This document shows, piece after piece, positions 25,378 through 34,293 of a stretch of 64,000 nt of DNA; the stretch's first letter is position 1, and every line of letters begins with the position of its first letter. The position numbers and the translations under genes were made by a program. The notes beneath the pieces were generated by a model, which was given only the letters and a program-made list of their open reading frames with translations, was not told the origin of the DNA and did no database searches. Origin of the DNA: Desertimonas sp963772825 (GTDB lineage Bacteria > Actinomycetota > Acidimicrobiia > Acidimicrobiales > Ilumatobacteraceae); assembly GCA_963772825.1 (NCBI GenBank), contig CAVYYX010000022.1, positions 228,260 through 292,259 on the forward strand. Reading direction: 5' to 3'.

Positions 25378-26406
25378 GTGGTGGAGGGCATCGACGTCGA
25401 AGCGGTCAGCCGCTGGTTGGTCGGCCATCTAGCCGGGACCCAGGCGCCATTCACCTTCGAGCGCATCGGCACCGGGCGATCGAACCTCACGTTCGCCGTC
25501 GCCGACCGTTCCGGGCAACGCTTCGTGCTGCGCCGCCCGCCGCTGCACCACGTGCTGGCCACCGCCCACGACATGACCCGTGAGTTCCGGGCGATCTCGG
25601 CGATCGGGCCGACGGCGGTGCCCGTGCCAGACGCCCTCGGACTCTGCACGGACGAAACCGTCAACGGCGCGCCGTTCTACGCGATGACCCTCGTCGACGG
25701 TGCGATCGTCGACTCGATCGACGCCGCGCGGTCGATCGAAACCGGCGCTCGGGCCACGATGGCCGCCCAGCTCGCCGACGTACTCGCCGAGCTCCACGGC
25801 CTCGACGTCGATGCCATCGGCCTCGGCGACTTCGCCCGGCGCGACGGCTACATCGACCGGCAGATCGCCCGGTGGTCCAAGCAGTGGGAGCTGTCCAAGA
25901 CCCGCGACCTGCCGGCGGTCGACGACGTCGCCAAACAACTCGCCGACCGCGTGCCCGCCCAACAAGGTGTCGCTGTGGTGCACGGCGACTACCGCTTCGG
26001 CAACTGCGTCGTCGACCCCTCGTCGGGGAGGATCGCAGCTGTTCTCGACTGGGAGCTGTGCACGCTCGGCGACCCCCTCGCCGACGTCGGCTACGTCGGT
26101 GCCCACTGGGCGCCACGAGACGGTGTCGCCGGGCGGCACAACGACCCGACGGGGGCGGGTGGTTTCGGCACGTTCGACGACTTCCGCGGCCGCTACGCCG
26201 AGCGCAGCCCCCGGGATCTCTCGCAGATCGACTTCTACGTGGCGTTCCAGAGGTGGCGTACGGCGATCATCCTCGAAGGGGTCTACGCCCGATACGTCGG
26301 CGGAGCCTATGGCGGCCAGCAACTCGGCGCCGAGCTCGACGTCCTGCGTGACTCGCCGGTCGAGCTCGTCGACCAGGCCCGGGCTGCGCTGGCCCGCCTG
26401 CCGTGA
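25378..26406 (+). CDS. phosphotransferase family protein (APH/ACAD10-like)
   Basis: 342 residues with the APH fold: RSNLTFAVADRSGQRFVLRRPP (ATP lysine region), VVHGDYRFGNCVV with catalytic Asp at about residue 203, and AAVLDWELCTLGDPLADVGY with the metal Asp. This is the subgroup often encoded with acyl-CoA dehydrogenases and related to ACAD10, which phosphorylates hydroxyacyl-CoA intermediates; here the role is inferred. Its stop overlaps the next gene's GTG. Confidence 0.8.
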   Translation: MVEGIDVEAVSRWLVGHLAGTQAPFTFERIGTGRSNLTFAVADRSGQRFVLRRPPLHHVLATAHDMTREFRAISAIGPTAVPVPDALGLCTDETVNGAPFYAMTLVDGAIVDSIDAARSIETGARATMAAQLADVLAELHGLDVDAIGLGDFARRDGYIDRQIARWSKQWELSKTRDLPAVDDVAKQLADRVPAQQGVAVVHGDYRFGNCVVDPSSGRIAAVLDWELCTLGDPLADVGYVGAHWAPRDGVAGRHNDPTGAGGFGTFDDFRGRYAERSPRDLSQIDFYVAFQRWRTAIILEGVYARYVGGAYGGQQLGAELDVLRDSPVELVDQARAALARLP

Positions 26407-27828
26407 GCTTGCCCGAGTACGACGCTGTCGTCATCGGATCGGGCCCCAACGGTCTCGTCGCCGCGATCACGATCGCTGCGCACGGGTCGCCGGGTGCTCG
26501 TCGTCGAGGGCCAGACCAGCCCTGGGGGAGGCACGCGCAGCGCCGAGCTCACCGAGCCCGGGTTCGTGCACGACGTGTGCTCGGCGATCCATCCGCTTGG
26601 CATCGCCTCACCCGCGTTGCGCACGATGCCGCTCGAACGTCACGGCCTGCGCTGGATCCATCCGCCCGCCCCGTTCGCCCACCCCCTCGACGACCACACG
26701 GTCGTGTTGGAGCGATCCGTCGAGGCGACGGCCGCCAACCTCGGCGTCGACGGGAAGGCCTGGGACCGCCTGTTCGCCGCTGCTGTCGATAGCGGCCTCG
26801 GCCTCGTCGACGACGTGCTCTCACCGCTGTCACTCCCCGATCACCCCATAGCCCTGGCCCGCTTCGGCCTCGACGGCATCCGCTCGGCGGCGGCATTGCG
26901 TCGCTCGCGCTTCGAGGGAGACGACGCCGCGGCGCTGTTCGCCGGTGTCGCCGCCCACTCGTTCCTGGCGCTCGACCGTCCGGTGACCGCCGGCTTCGGC
27001 CTGTTCCTGGCGCTCCTCGGGCACGTCGCCGGATGGCCGCTGGCCGCCGGGGGATCGCAGGCTATCGCCGACGCCCTCGTCGCCGAGCTACGAGCCCACG
27101 GTGGCGAGGTGGAGTGCGCCAGGCCGGTCCGCCATCTCGACGAGTTGCCCAGCTCACGAGTCGTCCTTGCCGACGTGGCCCCACGCAACCTCGTGGCCAT
27201 CGCCGGTGATCACCTGCCGGCCCGCACCCGCGACCAGTACCTCCGCTTCCGCCACGGACCGGCCGCGTTCAAGCTCGACTACGCCCTCTCGGAGCCCGTG
27301 CCGTGGCGCGACCCGGCAACCGCGAAGGCGGCGACCGTGCACGTCGGTGGGACGTTCGACGAGATCGCCGCGGCCGAGCTCATCGTCAACCGGGGCAACC
27401 ACCCGGAGCACCCGTACGTGCTCGTCGCCCAGCCGAGCCTGTTCGACGACCGCAGGGCGCCGGCCGGCCGTCACACGCTGTGGGCGTACTGCCACGTGCC
27501 CAACGGATCGACCGTCGACATGACGGCGGCCGTCGAGCGCCAGATCGAGCGCTTCGCTCCCGGGTTCGGCGAGACGGTCATCGCTCGTCATCGCACGATG
27601 CCGGCGGACATCGAGGCGGGCAACGCCAACTGTGTCGGTGGCGACATCGCCGGCGGGATCGCCGACCTTCGCCAGCTGTTCACCCGTCCCCGGGTGTCCT
27701 TGCGACCGTGGGCCACCGGAGCGCCCGGGCTCTACCTGTGCTCGGCGTCGACGCCACCGGGCGCCGGGGTCCACGGGATGTGCGGCCTCCACGCGGCCCG
27801 CCTTGCCCTGCAACGCGAGCTGCGCTGA
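26403..27828 (+). CDS. phytoene desaturase-like FAD oxidoreductase, frame break near N-terminus
   Basis: The N-terminus YDAVVIGSGPNGLVAAITIA is the FAD-binding Rossmann motif; after a frame change the protein continues LVVEGQTSPGGGTRSAELTE and ends with the CrtI-family C-terminal FAD motif GLYLCSASTPPGAGVHGMCG. Reading the GGG at 26484-26486 as GG gives AAHGRRVLVVEG, a perfect join, so the break is probably an indel error. About 475 residues. This branch (CrtI/COG1233) includes many uncharacterised FAD oxidoreductases; carotenoid function is not implied. Overlaps the kinase-like gene by four bases. Confidence 0.8.
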
Positions 27829-27841
27829 CCGGCGCTCGAGA

Positions 27842-27889
27842 ACCGATGGGTGTTTAGGGGACCGAACCGTCCCCAGAACACCCATCGGT
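27842..27889. terminator. family D palindrome D1, bidirectional terminator
   Basis: ACCGATGGGTGTT at 27842-27854 pairs perfectly with AACACCCATCGGT at 27877-27889, with an inner GGGGAC/GTCCCC stem. It lies between the convergent oxidoreductase and plsY. A related copy is at 34155-34203. Confidence 0.75.
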
Positions 27890-27919
27890 CGGCTGAACGC
27901 TGGCTGTCGGGGCTTCGCG

Positions 27920-28495
27920 TCAGCGCACGAGCGAGTGCTCCTGGCGACGCAGCATGCGGCGGATGTTGCCGGCATGGCGTACGACCAACAGTGCGCACAA
28001 CCCGACCGTGGCGGCGAACTCCCAGGCCGGCGCACCGGTCAGGGCGAGGCCGATCGGGGTGACGACGACGGCGGCGATCGATGCGACGGCGGCCTTGCCG
28101 GTCAGGCGGGAGAGCACCAACCACAGGCCGGCGACGACGGCGGCGACGATCGGGTGGAGGACGCCGAGCACGCCTGCCCCGGTGGCCACGCCCTTGCCAC
28201 CACGGAACTGGCGGGTGACCGGGAAGATGTGCCCGACGATCGCCGCCGCGCCGAGCACGTAGCCGCCGGCGCGGCCGCCGAGCCACAAACCGACGAGCGT
28301 GGCGACGGCGCCCTTCAGGGCATCGAGGACGAACACCACCATCCCCTTGCGCCAGCCGAGGGCGCGCGTCACGTTCGAGGCGCCCGGGTTGCCGGACCCC
28401 GTCGTCGTGATGTCGACGCCCGCCGCCGAGGCGACGATCGAGGCGCTCGGGAACGTCCCGAGTAGGTAGGCCGCCGCGACCAGGGCGACCCACAC
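27920..28495 (-). CDS. plsY: glycerol-3-phosphate acyltransferase PlsY
   Basis: Membrane enzyme that acylates glycerol 3-phosphate with acyl-phosphate, first step of phospholipid synthesis. Five to six helices; conserved loops FPSASIVA, GSGNPGASNVTRALG and FRGGKGVATGAG are all present. 191 residues. It follows mftC by five bases on the minus strand and may be cotranscribed with it. Confidence 0.93.
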   Translation of the reverse strand: MWVALVAAAYLLGTFPSASIVASAAGVDITTTGSGNPGASNVTRALGWRKGMVVFVLDALKGAVATLVGLWLGGRAGGYVLGAAAIVGHIFPVTRQFRGGKGVATGAGVLGVLHPIVAAVVAGLWLVLSRLTGKAAVASIAAVVVTPIGLALTGAPAWEFAATVGLCALLVVRHAGNIRRMLRRQEHSLVR

Positions 28496-28500
28496 GACGC

Positions 28501-29727
28501 CTAGCTCCAGTCCGTCGGTGGCCTGGCGCGCAACCGCACCGGTTGCGAGTGGTCGGCCGCCGGCCGCGGCGCCGATCCGCTGGCGACGCCGGCGAGCACC
28601 GTCTCACCGTGGCCGTGGACGCACTCGGGGTCCGGCCCGTCGAGCGGCATCCCGGTGAAGAACTTCGCCGCCATGCATCCGCCCTGGCAGGCGTCGTAGC
28701 TCCCGCAACTGGCGCACGCCCCGGCCGATGCCGGATGGCGCAGCGACTGAAACAGCTCGCTCTGACGCCACACCGCGCTGAACCCGCCAGGACCCCGGAC
28801 GGAGCCGGCGCGGAACTGCTCGTGGATCATGAACGGGCAGGCGTACACGTCGCCGAGCGGGTCGATCAGGCACACGACGCGCCCGGCTCCGCACAGGTTG
28901 AGCCCGGGTAGCGGGGGACCGAGGGCGTTGAGATGGAAGAAGCTGTCGCCGGTGAGCACCTCGTCGCCGTGGGCGAGCAGCCACTCGTGGATCGTGCGCT
29001 GCTGACCCTGGGTCGGGTGCAGGTCGTGCCAGGAGTCGGCCCCGCGGCCCGATGGCCGGAGGCGGGTGACCCGCAGCTGCGCGCCGTAGGAGTCGGCCAG
29101 TGTCTTGAGCGAGTCGAGCTGGCTCACGTTGTCCCGTGTGACCACCACGGAGATCTTGAACGGCCCGAAGCCGGCGGCGGCGAGGTGATCCATCGCCGAC
29201 CGTGCCCGGGCATACGACCCGTCACCGCGGATGGCATCGTTGGTCCCTGCGTCGACGCCGTCGAGGCTGACTTGCACGTCGAGGTACGACATCGCCGCCA
29301 GACGTGCCGCCGCCCGTCGGTCGAGGAACGTCCCGTTGGTCGAGAACTTGACACCGATGCCGTTGCTGGTGGCGTGTTCGACGAGCTCGAAGAAGTCGGC
29401 GCGGATCATCGGCTCGCCACCGCCGATGTTGATGTAGAAGACCTGCAGGTCGCGTAGCTCGTCGAGAACCGTCATCGCCTGGGCGGTCGTCAACTCATTG
29501 GGGTCGCGACGCCCGGACGACGACAGGCAGTGGACGCACGCCAGGTTGCAGGCGTAGGTCAGCTCCCAGGTCAGGCAGATGGGGGCGTCGAGGCCGCGTT
29601 TGAGCTGCTCGGCGAGGGGAATCGTGGCCTCGTGCTTGTGTCGCTCGAACGTCAGTCGGCGGGTTCCGTACTCGTAGGCCAGGGCGCCGAAGCGCTCCCG
29701 TCGCCGGCTGACGGGGTCGTCGCCCAA
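28501..29727 (-). CDS. mftC: mycofactocin radical SAM maturase MftC with a partial MftB-like N-terminal segment
   Basis: Decarboxylates and cyclises the C-terminal Val-Tyr of MftA to make the redox cofactor mycofactocin. Seen: CNLACVHC (Cys60, Cys64, Cys67) for the SAM cluster, YINIGGGEP, then a SPASM domain (CGAGRVVC, DVYACPF, CASCGSYDACQGGCMAAKFF, DPEC) as in characterised MftC. The first ~35 residues include FGALAYEYGTRRLTF, which resembles the start of the MftB recognition-element chaperone, but the rest of MftB is absent. TTG start one base after the mftA stop; if a later start is used the MftB-like part is lost. 408 residues. Confidence 0.93.
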   Translation of the reverse strand: MGDDPVSRRRERFGALAYEYGTRRLTFERHKHEATIPLAEQLKRGLDAPICLTWELTYACNLACVHCLSSSGRRDPNELTTAQAMTVLDELRDLQVFYINIGGGEPMIRADFFELVEHATSNGIGVKFSTNGTFLDRRAAARLAAMSYLDVQVSLDGVDAGTNDAIRGDGSYARARSAMDHLAAAGFGPFKISVVVTRDNVSQLDSLKTLADSYGAQLRVTRLRPSGRGADSWHDLHPTQGQQRTIHEWLLAHGDEVLTGDSFFHLNALGPPLPGLNLCGAGRVVCLIDPLGDVYACPFMIHEQFRAGSVRGPGGFSAVWRQSELFQSLRHPASAGACASCGSYDACQGGCMAAKFFTGMPLDGPDPECVHGHGETVLAGVASGSAPRPAADHSQPVRLRARPPTDWS

Positions 29728-29728
29728 G

Positions 29729-29842
29729 TCAGTAGACCCCGCACATCCCGTCGATCGAGATCTCCTCGATGATCAGCTCGTCCTCGATCAGCTCGTCGTC
29801 TGCGTCGGCGGAGTCGTCGGACTCTGTGTCTTCGGTCGTCAT
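29729..29842 (-). CDS. mftA: mycofactocin precursor peptide MftA
   Basis: A 37-residue ribosomal peptide, acidic in the middle and ending EEISIDGMCGVY, the invariant C-terminus of MftA whose last Val-Tyr pair is modified by MftC. Too short for standard gene callers. ATG at 29842-29840; TAGCGT (minus strand, 29855-29850) lies 7 bases before it, suggesting a leaderless transcript. The stop is one base before the TTG start of mftC. Confidence 0.95.
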   Translation of the reverse strand: MTTEDTESDDSADADDELIEDELIIEEISIDGMCGVY

Positions 29843-29849
29843 CGTTCGG

Positions 29850-29855
29850 ACGCTA
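29850..29855 (-). promoter_or_regulatory. candidate -10 box of mftA
   Basis: TAGCGT on the minus strand, 7 bases before the mftA ATG; the divergent helD-like gene has TAGCAT at 29866-29871 on the plus strand. Confidence 0.35.
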
Positions 29856-29883
29856 CTCCGCTCGGTAGCATCGATGACCCCCT

Positions 29884-31818
29884 ATGTACCCCGAGCTGGA
29901 CGCCGAACGGGCGCGCCTCGCATTCGCCCGGCGCAGCCGTGACCGGATGGTCGAGCGCCTGCAACACGTCGACCCCCAGAGCGCGGCCGACGAGATCACC
30001 AGCGAGTACATCGAGATGACTGTCGCCGAGGCGCTCGACGACCTGTGCAGCCCCGGCGCCGGAGACTTCTTCGGCCGCATCGATGTCGACAGCGAACGGT
30101 GGTATCTCGGGCGTCGGCACATCGAGGACGATGAGCACGACCCGGTGGTGGTCGATTGGCGAGCGCCGATCGCCGCACCGTTCTACCGGGCAACCGGTGC
30201 CGACCCGTTGGGGGTCGGCCTGCGCCGGCGGTTCACCCTCGACGAGGGCGAGATCGCGTCGTACTTCGACGAGCACCTTGACGATCCGGATGCCGCCGAC
30301 GTCGCCAGTGGCATCCCCGACCCGGTGCTCGCCGAGATCGGTGCAGAACGCACCGGGGCGATGCGCGAGATCGTGGCGACGATCCAGGCGGAGCAGGACC
30401 TCGTCATCCGAGCGCCGATCGATCAGGTGCTCGTCGTCCAGGGTGGCCCCGGCACCGGCAAGACGGCCGTCGCCCTGCACCGCGCCGCCTATCTGATGTT
30501 CGAGCATCGCCGGCGTTTGGCGCGCGACGGCGTCCTCGTCATCGGGCCGAACCGGGCGTTCCTCGACTACATCGCCAACGTCTTGCCCTCGCTCGGCGAA
30601 CGCAGCGTGCGCCAATGCACCGTCGTCGACCTCTGCGTTCCCAAGGTCGAGATCGGTGGCGTCGACGACACTCCCACGGCGGTCCGCAAGGGATCGGCAA
30701 CGATTCTCGACGAGCTTGCGGCCGCCGCACTCGATGCGGTGACCCCGCCGCCCGACGACGTCGTCGTTCCGCTCGGGGCCCGCCGTGTCGTGTTCAGCGC
30801 GGCCGAGATCGCCGAGTGGTTGAGCCGGGCGGCCGTTGCGGTGATCCCGATCAACCAGCGCCGGCAGCGCCTGCGGGCGATCGCCGGTCAGGAGCTGCTC
30901 CGGCGCACCGGCCGCGATGACGCGTGGCCAGATGCCGGGCCGCTGAGGCGGGCGCTCGACAAGGCGTGGCCGTCGCAGCAACCGGTGCGCCTCGTCGACC
31001 GCTTCCTCGCCGAGCGGTTCGAGGGCCACCGAGGCCGTCGCCGGGCGTGGAGCGTCGCCGATCAGCTGCTCGTCGACGAGGCCAACTCGCTGCTCAACGG
31101 TCCACCGCAGGCGTACGGCCACGTCGTCGTCGACGAGGCCCAGGACCACTCCGCCGCCGCCCTGCGCGTGATCGGGCGGCGCAGCCCGGCCACCTCGATG
31201 ACACTCGTGGGTGATGTCGCCCAGTCGACTGCGCCTGGTGGACAAGAGCGCTGGGACGCAGTTTTCGACGCCCTGGCGACCGGCGTCCGGCCGGCCCTGC
31301 GCACGATTGCCGCCCTGAGCATCGGCTATCGCGTCCCCGAGCCGGTGCTCGTCGAGGCCAACCGCCTGTTGCCGTTCACCGGAGTCGACACCACCGCCAG
31401 TCGCAGCGTGCGCACGGGCGGCCCACCACCGCGCTGGTCGACCACGAGTCCGACATCGCTGGCAGCCGACGTCGCCAACGTCGTCGGCGAGCTGAAGCAC
31501 CGCCACCGCCTCACGGGGGTCGTCGCCGCTCCGCGCCGCCACGAGGCGCTGGCCGCGGCGCTGGCCGCCGCAGGGTTCGTCACGGTCGATCACGTCCACC
31601 AACTCGGCCACGACGACGTCCCGCTGTTCGGACCGGAGCAGGTCAAGGGCCTCGAGTTCGACGGCGTCGTCGTCGTCGAACCCGACGAGATCTTCGATGG
31701 CACCGCGCGTGGTGCCCGGCTGCTGTACGTGGCGATGACTCGGGCGGTGCAAGAGCTCGCCGTGGTGGGCACCGGGAGTGCTGACATGATGGAGCTGTGT
31801 TCGTCGTCATCGGGGTGA
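29884..31818 (+). CDS. HelD/HelR-type superfamily I ATPase, RNA polymerase recycling factor-like
   Basis: Family of UvrD-like ATPases that pry stalled RNA polymerase off DNA. Markers: N-terminal coiled-coil-like arm (residues 1-60), WYLGRRHIEDDEHDPVVVDW, DWRAPIAAPFYRA, Walker A VVQGGPGTGKTAVALHRAAY (about residues 182-201), Walker B HVVVDEAQDHS, and C-terminal VKGLEFDGVVVVEP with LLYVAMTRAVQELAVV. At 644 residues it is shorter than mycobacterial HelD. Rifampicin tolerance is known for HelR homologues elsewhere but not shown for this one. The stop overlaps the next small gene. Confidence 0.85.
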   Translation: MYPELDAERARLAFARRSRDRMVERLQHVDPQSAADEITSEYIEMTVAEALDDLCSPGAGDFFGRIDVDSERWYLGRRHIEDDEHDPVVVDWRAPIAAPFYRATGADPLGVGLRRRFTLDEGEIASYFDEHLDDPDAADVASGIPDPVLAEIGAERTGAMREIVATIQAEQDLVIRAPIDQVLVVQGGPGTGKTAVALHRAAYLMFEHRRRLARDGVLVIGPNRAFLDYIANVLPSLGERSVRQCTVVDLCVPKVEIGGVDDTPTAVRKGSATILDELAAAALDAVTPPPDDVVVPLGARRVVFSAAEIAEWLSRAAVAVIPINQRRQRLRAIAGQELLRRTGRDDAWPDAGPLRRALDKAWPSQQPVRLVDRFLAERFEGHRGRRRAWSVADQLLVDEANSLLNGPPQAYGHVVVDEAQDHSAAALRVIGRRSPATSMTLVGDVAQSTAPGGQERWDAVFDALATGVRPALRTIAALSIGYRVPEPVLVEANRLLPFTGVDTTASRSVRTGGPPPRWSTTSPTSLAADVANVVGELKHRHRLTGVVAAPRRHEALAAALAAAGFVTVDHVHQLGHDDVPLFGPEQVKGLEFDGVVVVEPDEIFDGTARGARLLYVAMTRAVQELAVVGTGSADMMELCSSSSG

Positions 31819-32084
31819 TCGGTGTCGTCCTGCTCCTGCTCACGATCGTCTTCGACGACTTCCTCGACGCCGTCATCCCCGACAGCTGCTGGTTCAGCGG
31901 CCCGGTGCTCGGCGCCTTCTTGGCGGCCTTCGGCCTGTTCGGCTGGGGGATCGAGACCAGCGCCGACGTCGCGTCGTGGGTGACGGTCCTCGGCGGCATC
32001 GGCGGTGGAGTACTGCTCGGGTACTTCACGTACGGTCTCGGCAACGCGTTGTGGGCTCCGGCGGAGGCCGACGCCTCGAACTAG
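31797..32084 (+). CDS. small integral membrane protein
   Basis: 95 residues with three hydrophobic segments (about 1-18, 35-50, 62-82), including VLGGIGGGVLLGYFTYGLG. The first part resembles the membrane region of NfeD/YuaF-like proteins, but the OB-fold is missing, so no family is assigned. GTG 31797 overlaps the helD-like 3' end by 22 bases. Next gene starts 18 bases later. Confidence 0.55.
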   Translation: MFVVIGVIGVVLLLLTIVFDDFLDAVIPDSCWFSGPVLGAFLAAFGLFGWGIETSADVASWVTVLGGIGGGVLLGYFTYGLGNALWAPAEADASN

Positions 32085-32102
32085 CCCGCCGACAGGAGCA
32101 AC

Positions 32103-33402
32103 ATGACAATCACCGGCCTCGACGTGCGCGACGTGCGCTTTCCGACATCGTCGGAACTCGACGGTTCGGACGCGATGAATCCCGACCCTGACTACTCGGC
32201 GGCCTACCTGACGTTGCACACCGACCGGACGCCCAGCGGATTCGGTTTCGTGTTCACGATCGGGCGCGGCAACGACGTGCAGTGCGCGGCGATCGCCGCC
32301 CTCGCTCCGCTCGTCGTCGGTCGCCGGATCGATGGCCCCGGCGACGTCGCCGAGTTGTCCTTCGCCCTGCTTCACGACTCCCAGCTGCGCTGGCTGGGCC
32401 CGGAGAAGGGGGTCATGCACATGGCCATCGGCGCCGTGGTCAATGCCGCATGGGACCTCCTCGCCCGTGAACTCGGTGAACCGCTGTGGGCGCTGCTCTC
32501 GTCGTTGACGGTCGACGACCTCCTCGCCCAAGTCGACTTCCGCTATCTCACCGATGCGCTGTCGCCGAGCGAGGCGCGGGACATCCTCGAGGCGGCGGTC
32601 CCAGGCAGGGCAGAACGAAAGGCGCGGCTGCGGAGCGACGGCTTCCCCGCCTACACGACGTCGCCTGGCTGGCTCGGCTACAGCGACGACAAGATGGTGC
32701 GCCTGGCGGGCGAAGCGGTCGCCGCGGGGTTCGCGGCGATCAAATTGAAGGTGGGCGGCAGTCGCGAGGACGATCGGCGCCGGCTCGCGCTTGCCCGCCG
32801 AGCGGTCGGCGCCGACTTCCCGATCGCCATCGACGCCAACCAGCGCTGGGACGTCGCCGAGGCGATCGACTGGCTCGGCGAACTGGCGCTCGACGAATCC
32901 GTGGTGGATCGAGGAGCCGACGAGCCCCGACGACGTGCTCGGACATGCCGCGATCCGCCGTGGCGTCGCCCCGATGCGTGTGGCGACGGGTGAGCACGTC
33001 GCCAATCGGGTGGTCTTCAAGCAGTTGCTCCAGGCCGAGGCGATCGACGTCGTGCAGATCGATGCGGCGCGTGTCGGTGGAGTGAACGAAGTTCTGGCGA
33101 TCCTCCTGCTGGCCGCCAAGTTCGGCCGCCCGGTGTGCCCGCACGCAGGCGGCGTGGGTCTGTGCGAACTGGTCCAGCACCTGGCGATGTTCGACTACGT
33201 CGCCGTGAGCGGGTCGATGGACGGCCGGGTCATCGAGTACGTCGACCATCTCCACGAGCACTTCGTTGCCCCGGTGATCATCCGCGACGGCCGCTACCTG
33301 GCCCCGGAACAGCCGGGCTTCTCGGCGGAGTTGTCGGCGACAGCGCTCGCCGAGTACGAGTTCCCGAACGGTGTCAATTGGCGTCAGAAGGATCCAGCAT
33401 GA
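32103..33402 (+). CDS. L-fuconate dehydratase (enolase superfamily), frame break
   Basis: Dehydrates L-fuconate to 2-keto-3-deoxy-L-fuconate in L-fucose catabolism. The N-terminus RFPTSSELDGSDAMNPDPDYS, GPEKGVMHMAIGAVVNAAWD and the catalytic KLKV (IKLKVGG), DANQRWD, WWIEEPTSPDDV, GEHVANRVVF and CPHAGGVGLCELVQH are those of fuconate dehydratases. The frame changes near 32895-32901: the first part would stop at 32993, the rest (from about PWWIEEP) is in the next frame to 33402. The stop overlaps the start of the SDR gene (ATGA). RBS AGGAGC precedes ATG. Confidence 0.85.
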
Positions 33403-34236
33403 CGGCGTCGGGGGAGTTCAGCGGGCTGCGGGCAGTCGTCACGGGTGGTGCGTCGGGCATCGGTCTGGCGACCGCGGTGATGCTCGCCGACCGCGGCGGC
33501 ACGAGTCGCCAGCCTCGACATCGAGGCCGACGTCCCAGCGCCGATCGTCGGCCTGCACTGCGACGTCACCGACGACGACTCGGTGCGCAACGCGGCCGGC
33601 GAGGCGATCGAACGCTTCGGCGGGCTCGACATCGTCGTCAACAACGCCGGGATCGGGGCCCAAGGAACGGTCGCCGACAACGCCGACGCGGAATGGCTGC
33701 GTTGCTACGACGTCAACGTCCTGGGCATCGTGCGGACCACGCGTGCATCGCTGGATGCGTTGCGGCGGTCGCCATCCGCAGCGATCGTCAACACCTGCTC
33801 GATCGCGGCGACGGCAGGACTGCCCGAGCGGGCCTGCTACTCGGCGACCAAGGGTGCCGTCATGGCGTTGACCATGGCGATGGCCGCTGACCACGTCGCC
33901 GACGGCATCCGCGTCAACTGTGTCAACCCCGGCACCGTCGACACTCCGTGGGTGCGGCGCTTGCTCGACGGCGCCGCAGACCCGGCGAGCGAGCTGGCCG
34001 CGCTCAACGCCCGCCAGCCGATCGGTCGACTCGTCAGCGCCGACGAGGTGGCGGCGGCGATCTGCTACCTGGCGAGCCCGCTCGCCGCCAGCACCACCGG
34101 CACGGCCCTCGCTGTCGACGGTGGGATGCAGAACCTGCGCATCCGGCCGTCACCACCGATGGGTGTTCAGGAGACCGAATCGTCCCCTAGACACCGATCG
34201 GCCGTTCCCGACGACGGGGCGGAGGCCGCCGACTAA
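33399..34236 (+). CDS. SDR oxidoreductase, likely 2-keto-3-deoxy-L-fuconate dehydrogenase; frame break
   Basis: NAD-binding TGGASGIGLA, NNAG (VVNNAGIG), catalytic Ser in NTCSIAA and Tyr-x-x-x-Lys (YSATK) define a classical SDR. Position directly after fuconate dehydratase with a start-stop overlap suggests the next step in L-fucose breakdown (inference). The frame breaks near 33497-33505 (ADRGG then RVASLDIEADVP in the next frame). The C-terminal ~28 residues after GGMQNLRIRP are encoded by a family D repeat, suggesting that the original stop was lost or moved. Confidence 0.78.
34155..34203. repeat. family D palindrome D2, inside the 3' end of the SDR gene
   Basis: ACCGATGGGTGTT, an inner GAGAC/GTCCCC stem and ACACCGATCGG resemble copy D1 with several differences. 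It is translated as the SDR tail, and may also terminate its transcript before the mrp operon. Confidence 0.6.
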
Positions 34237-34248
34237 CCTGCGCTCTGG

Positions 34249-34293
34249 ATGACACCCCGGGGCCGGTCGACGACCAACGGGGCGCCGTGCTGA
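34249..34293 (+). CDS. 14-residue leader ORF overlapping the mrpA start
   Basis: ATG 34249 opens MTPRGRSTTNGAPC and ends with TGA at 34291-34293, four bases past the first base of the mrpA GTG. TAACCT at 34234-34239 is a candidate -10 box nine bases before it. Possible translational coupling of mrpA; unproven. Confidence 0.25.
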   Translation: MTPRGRSTTNGAPC

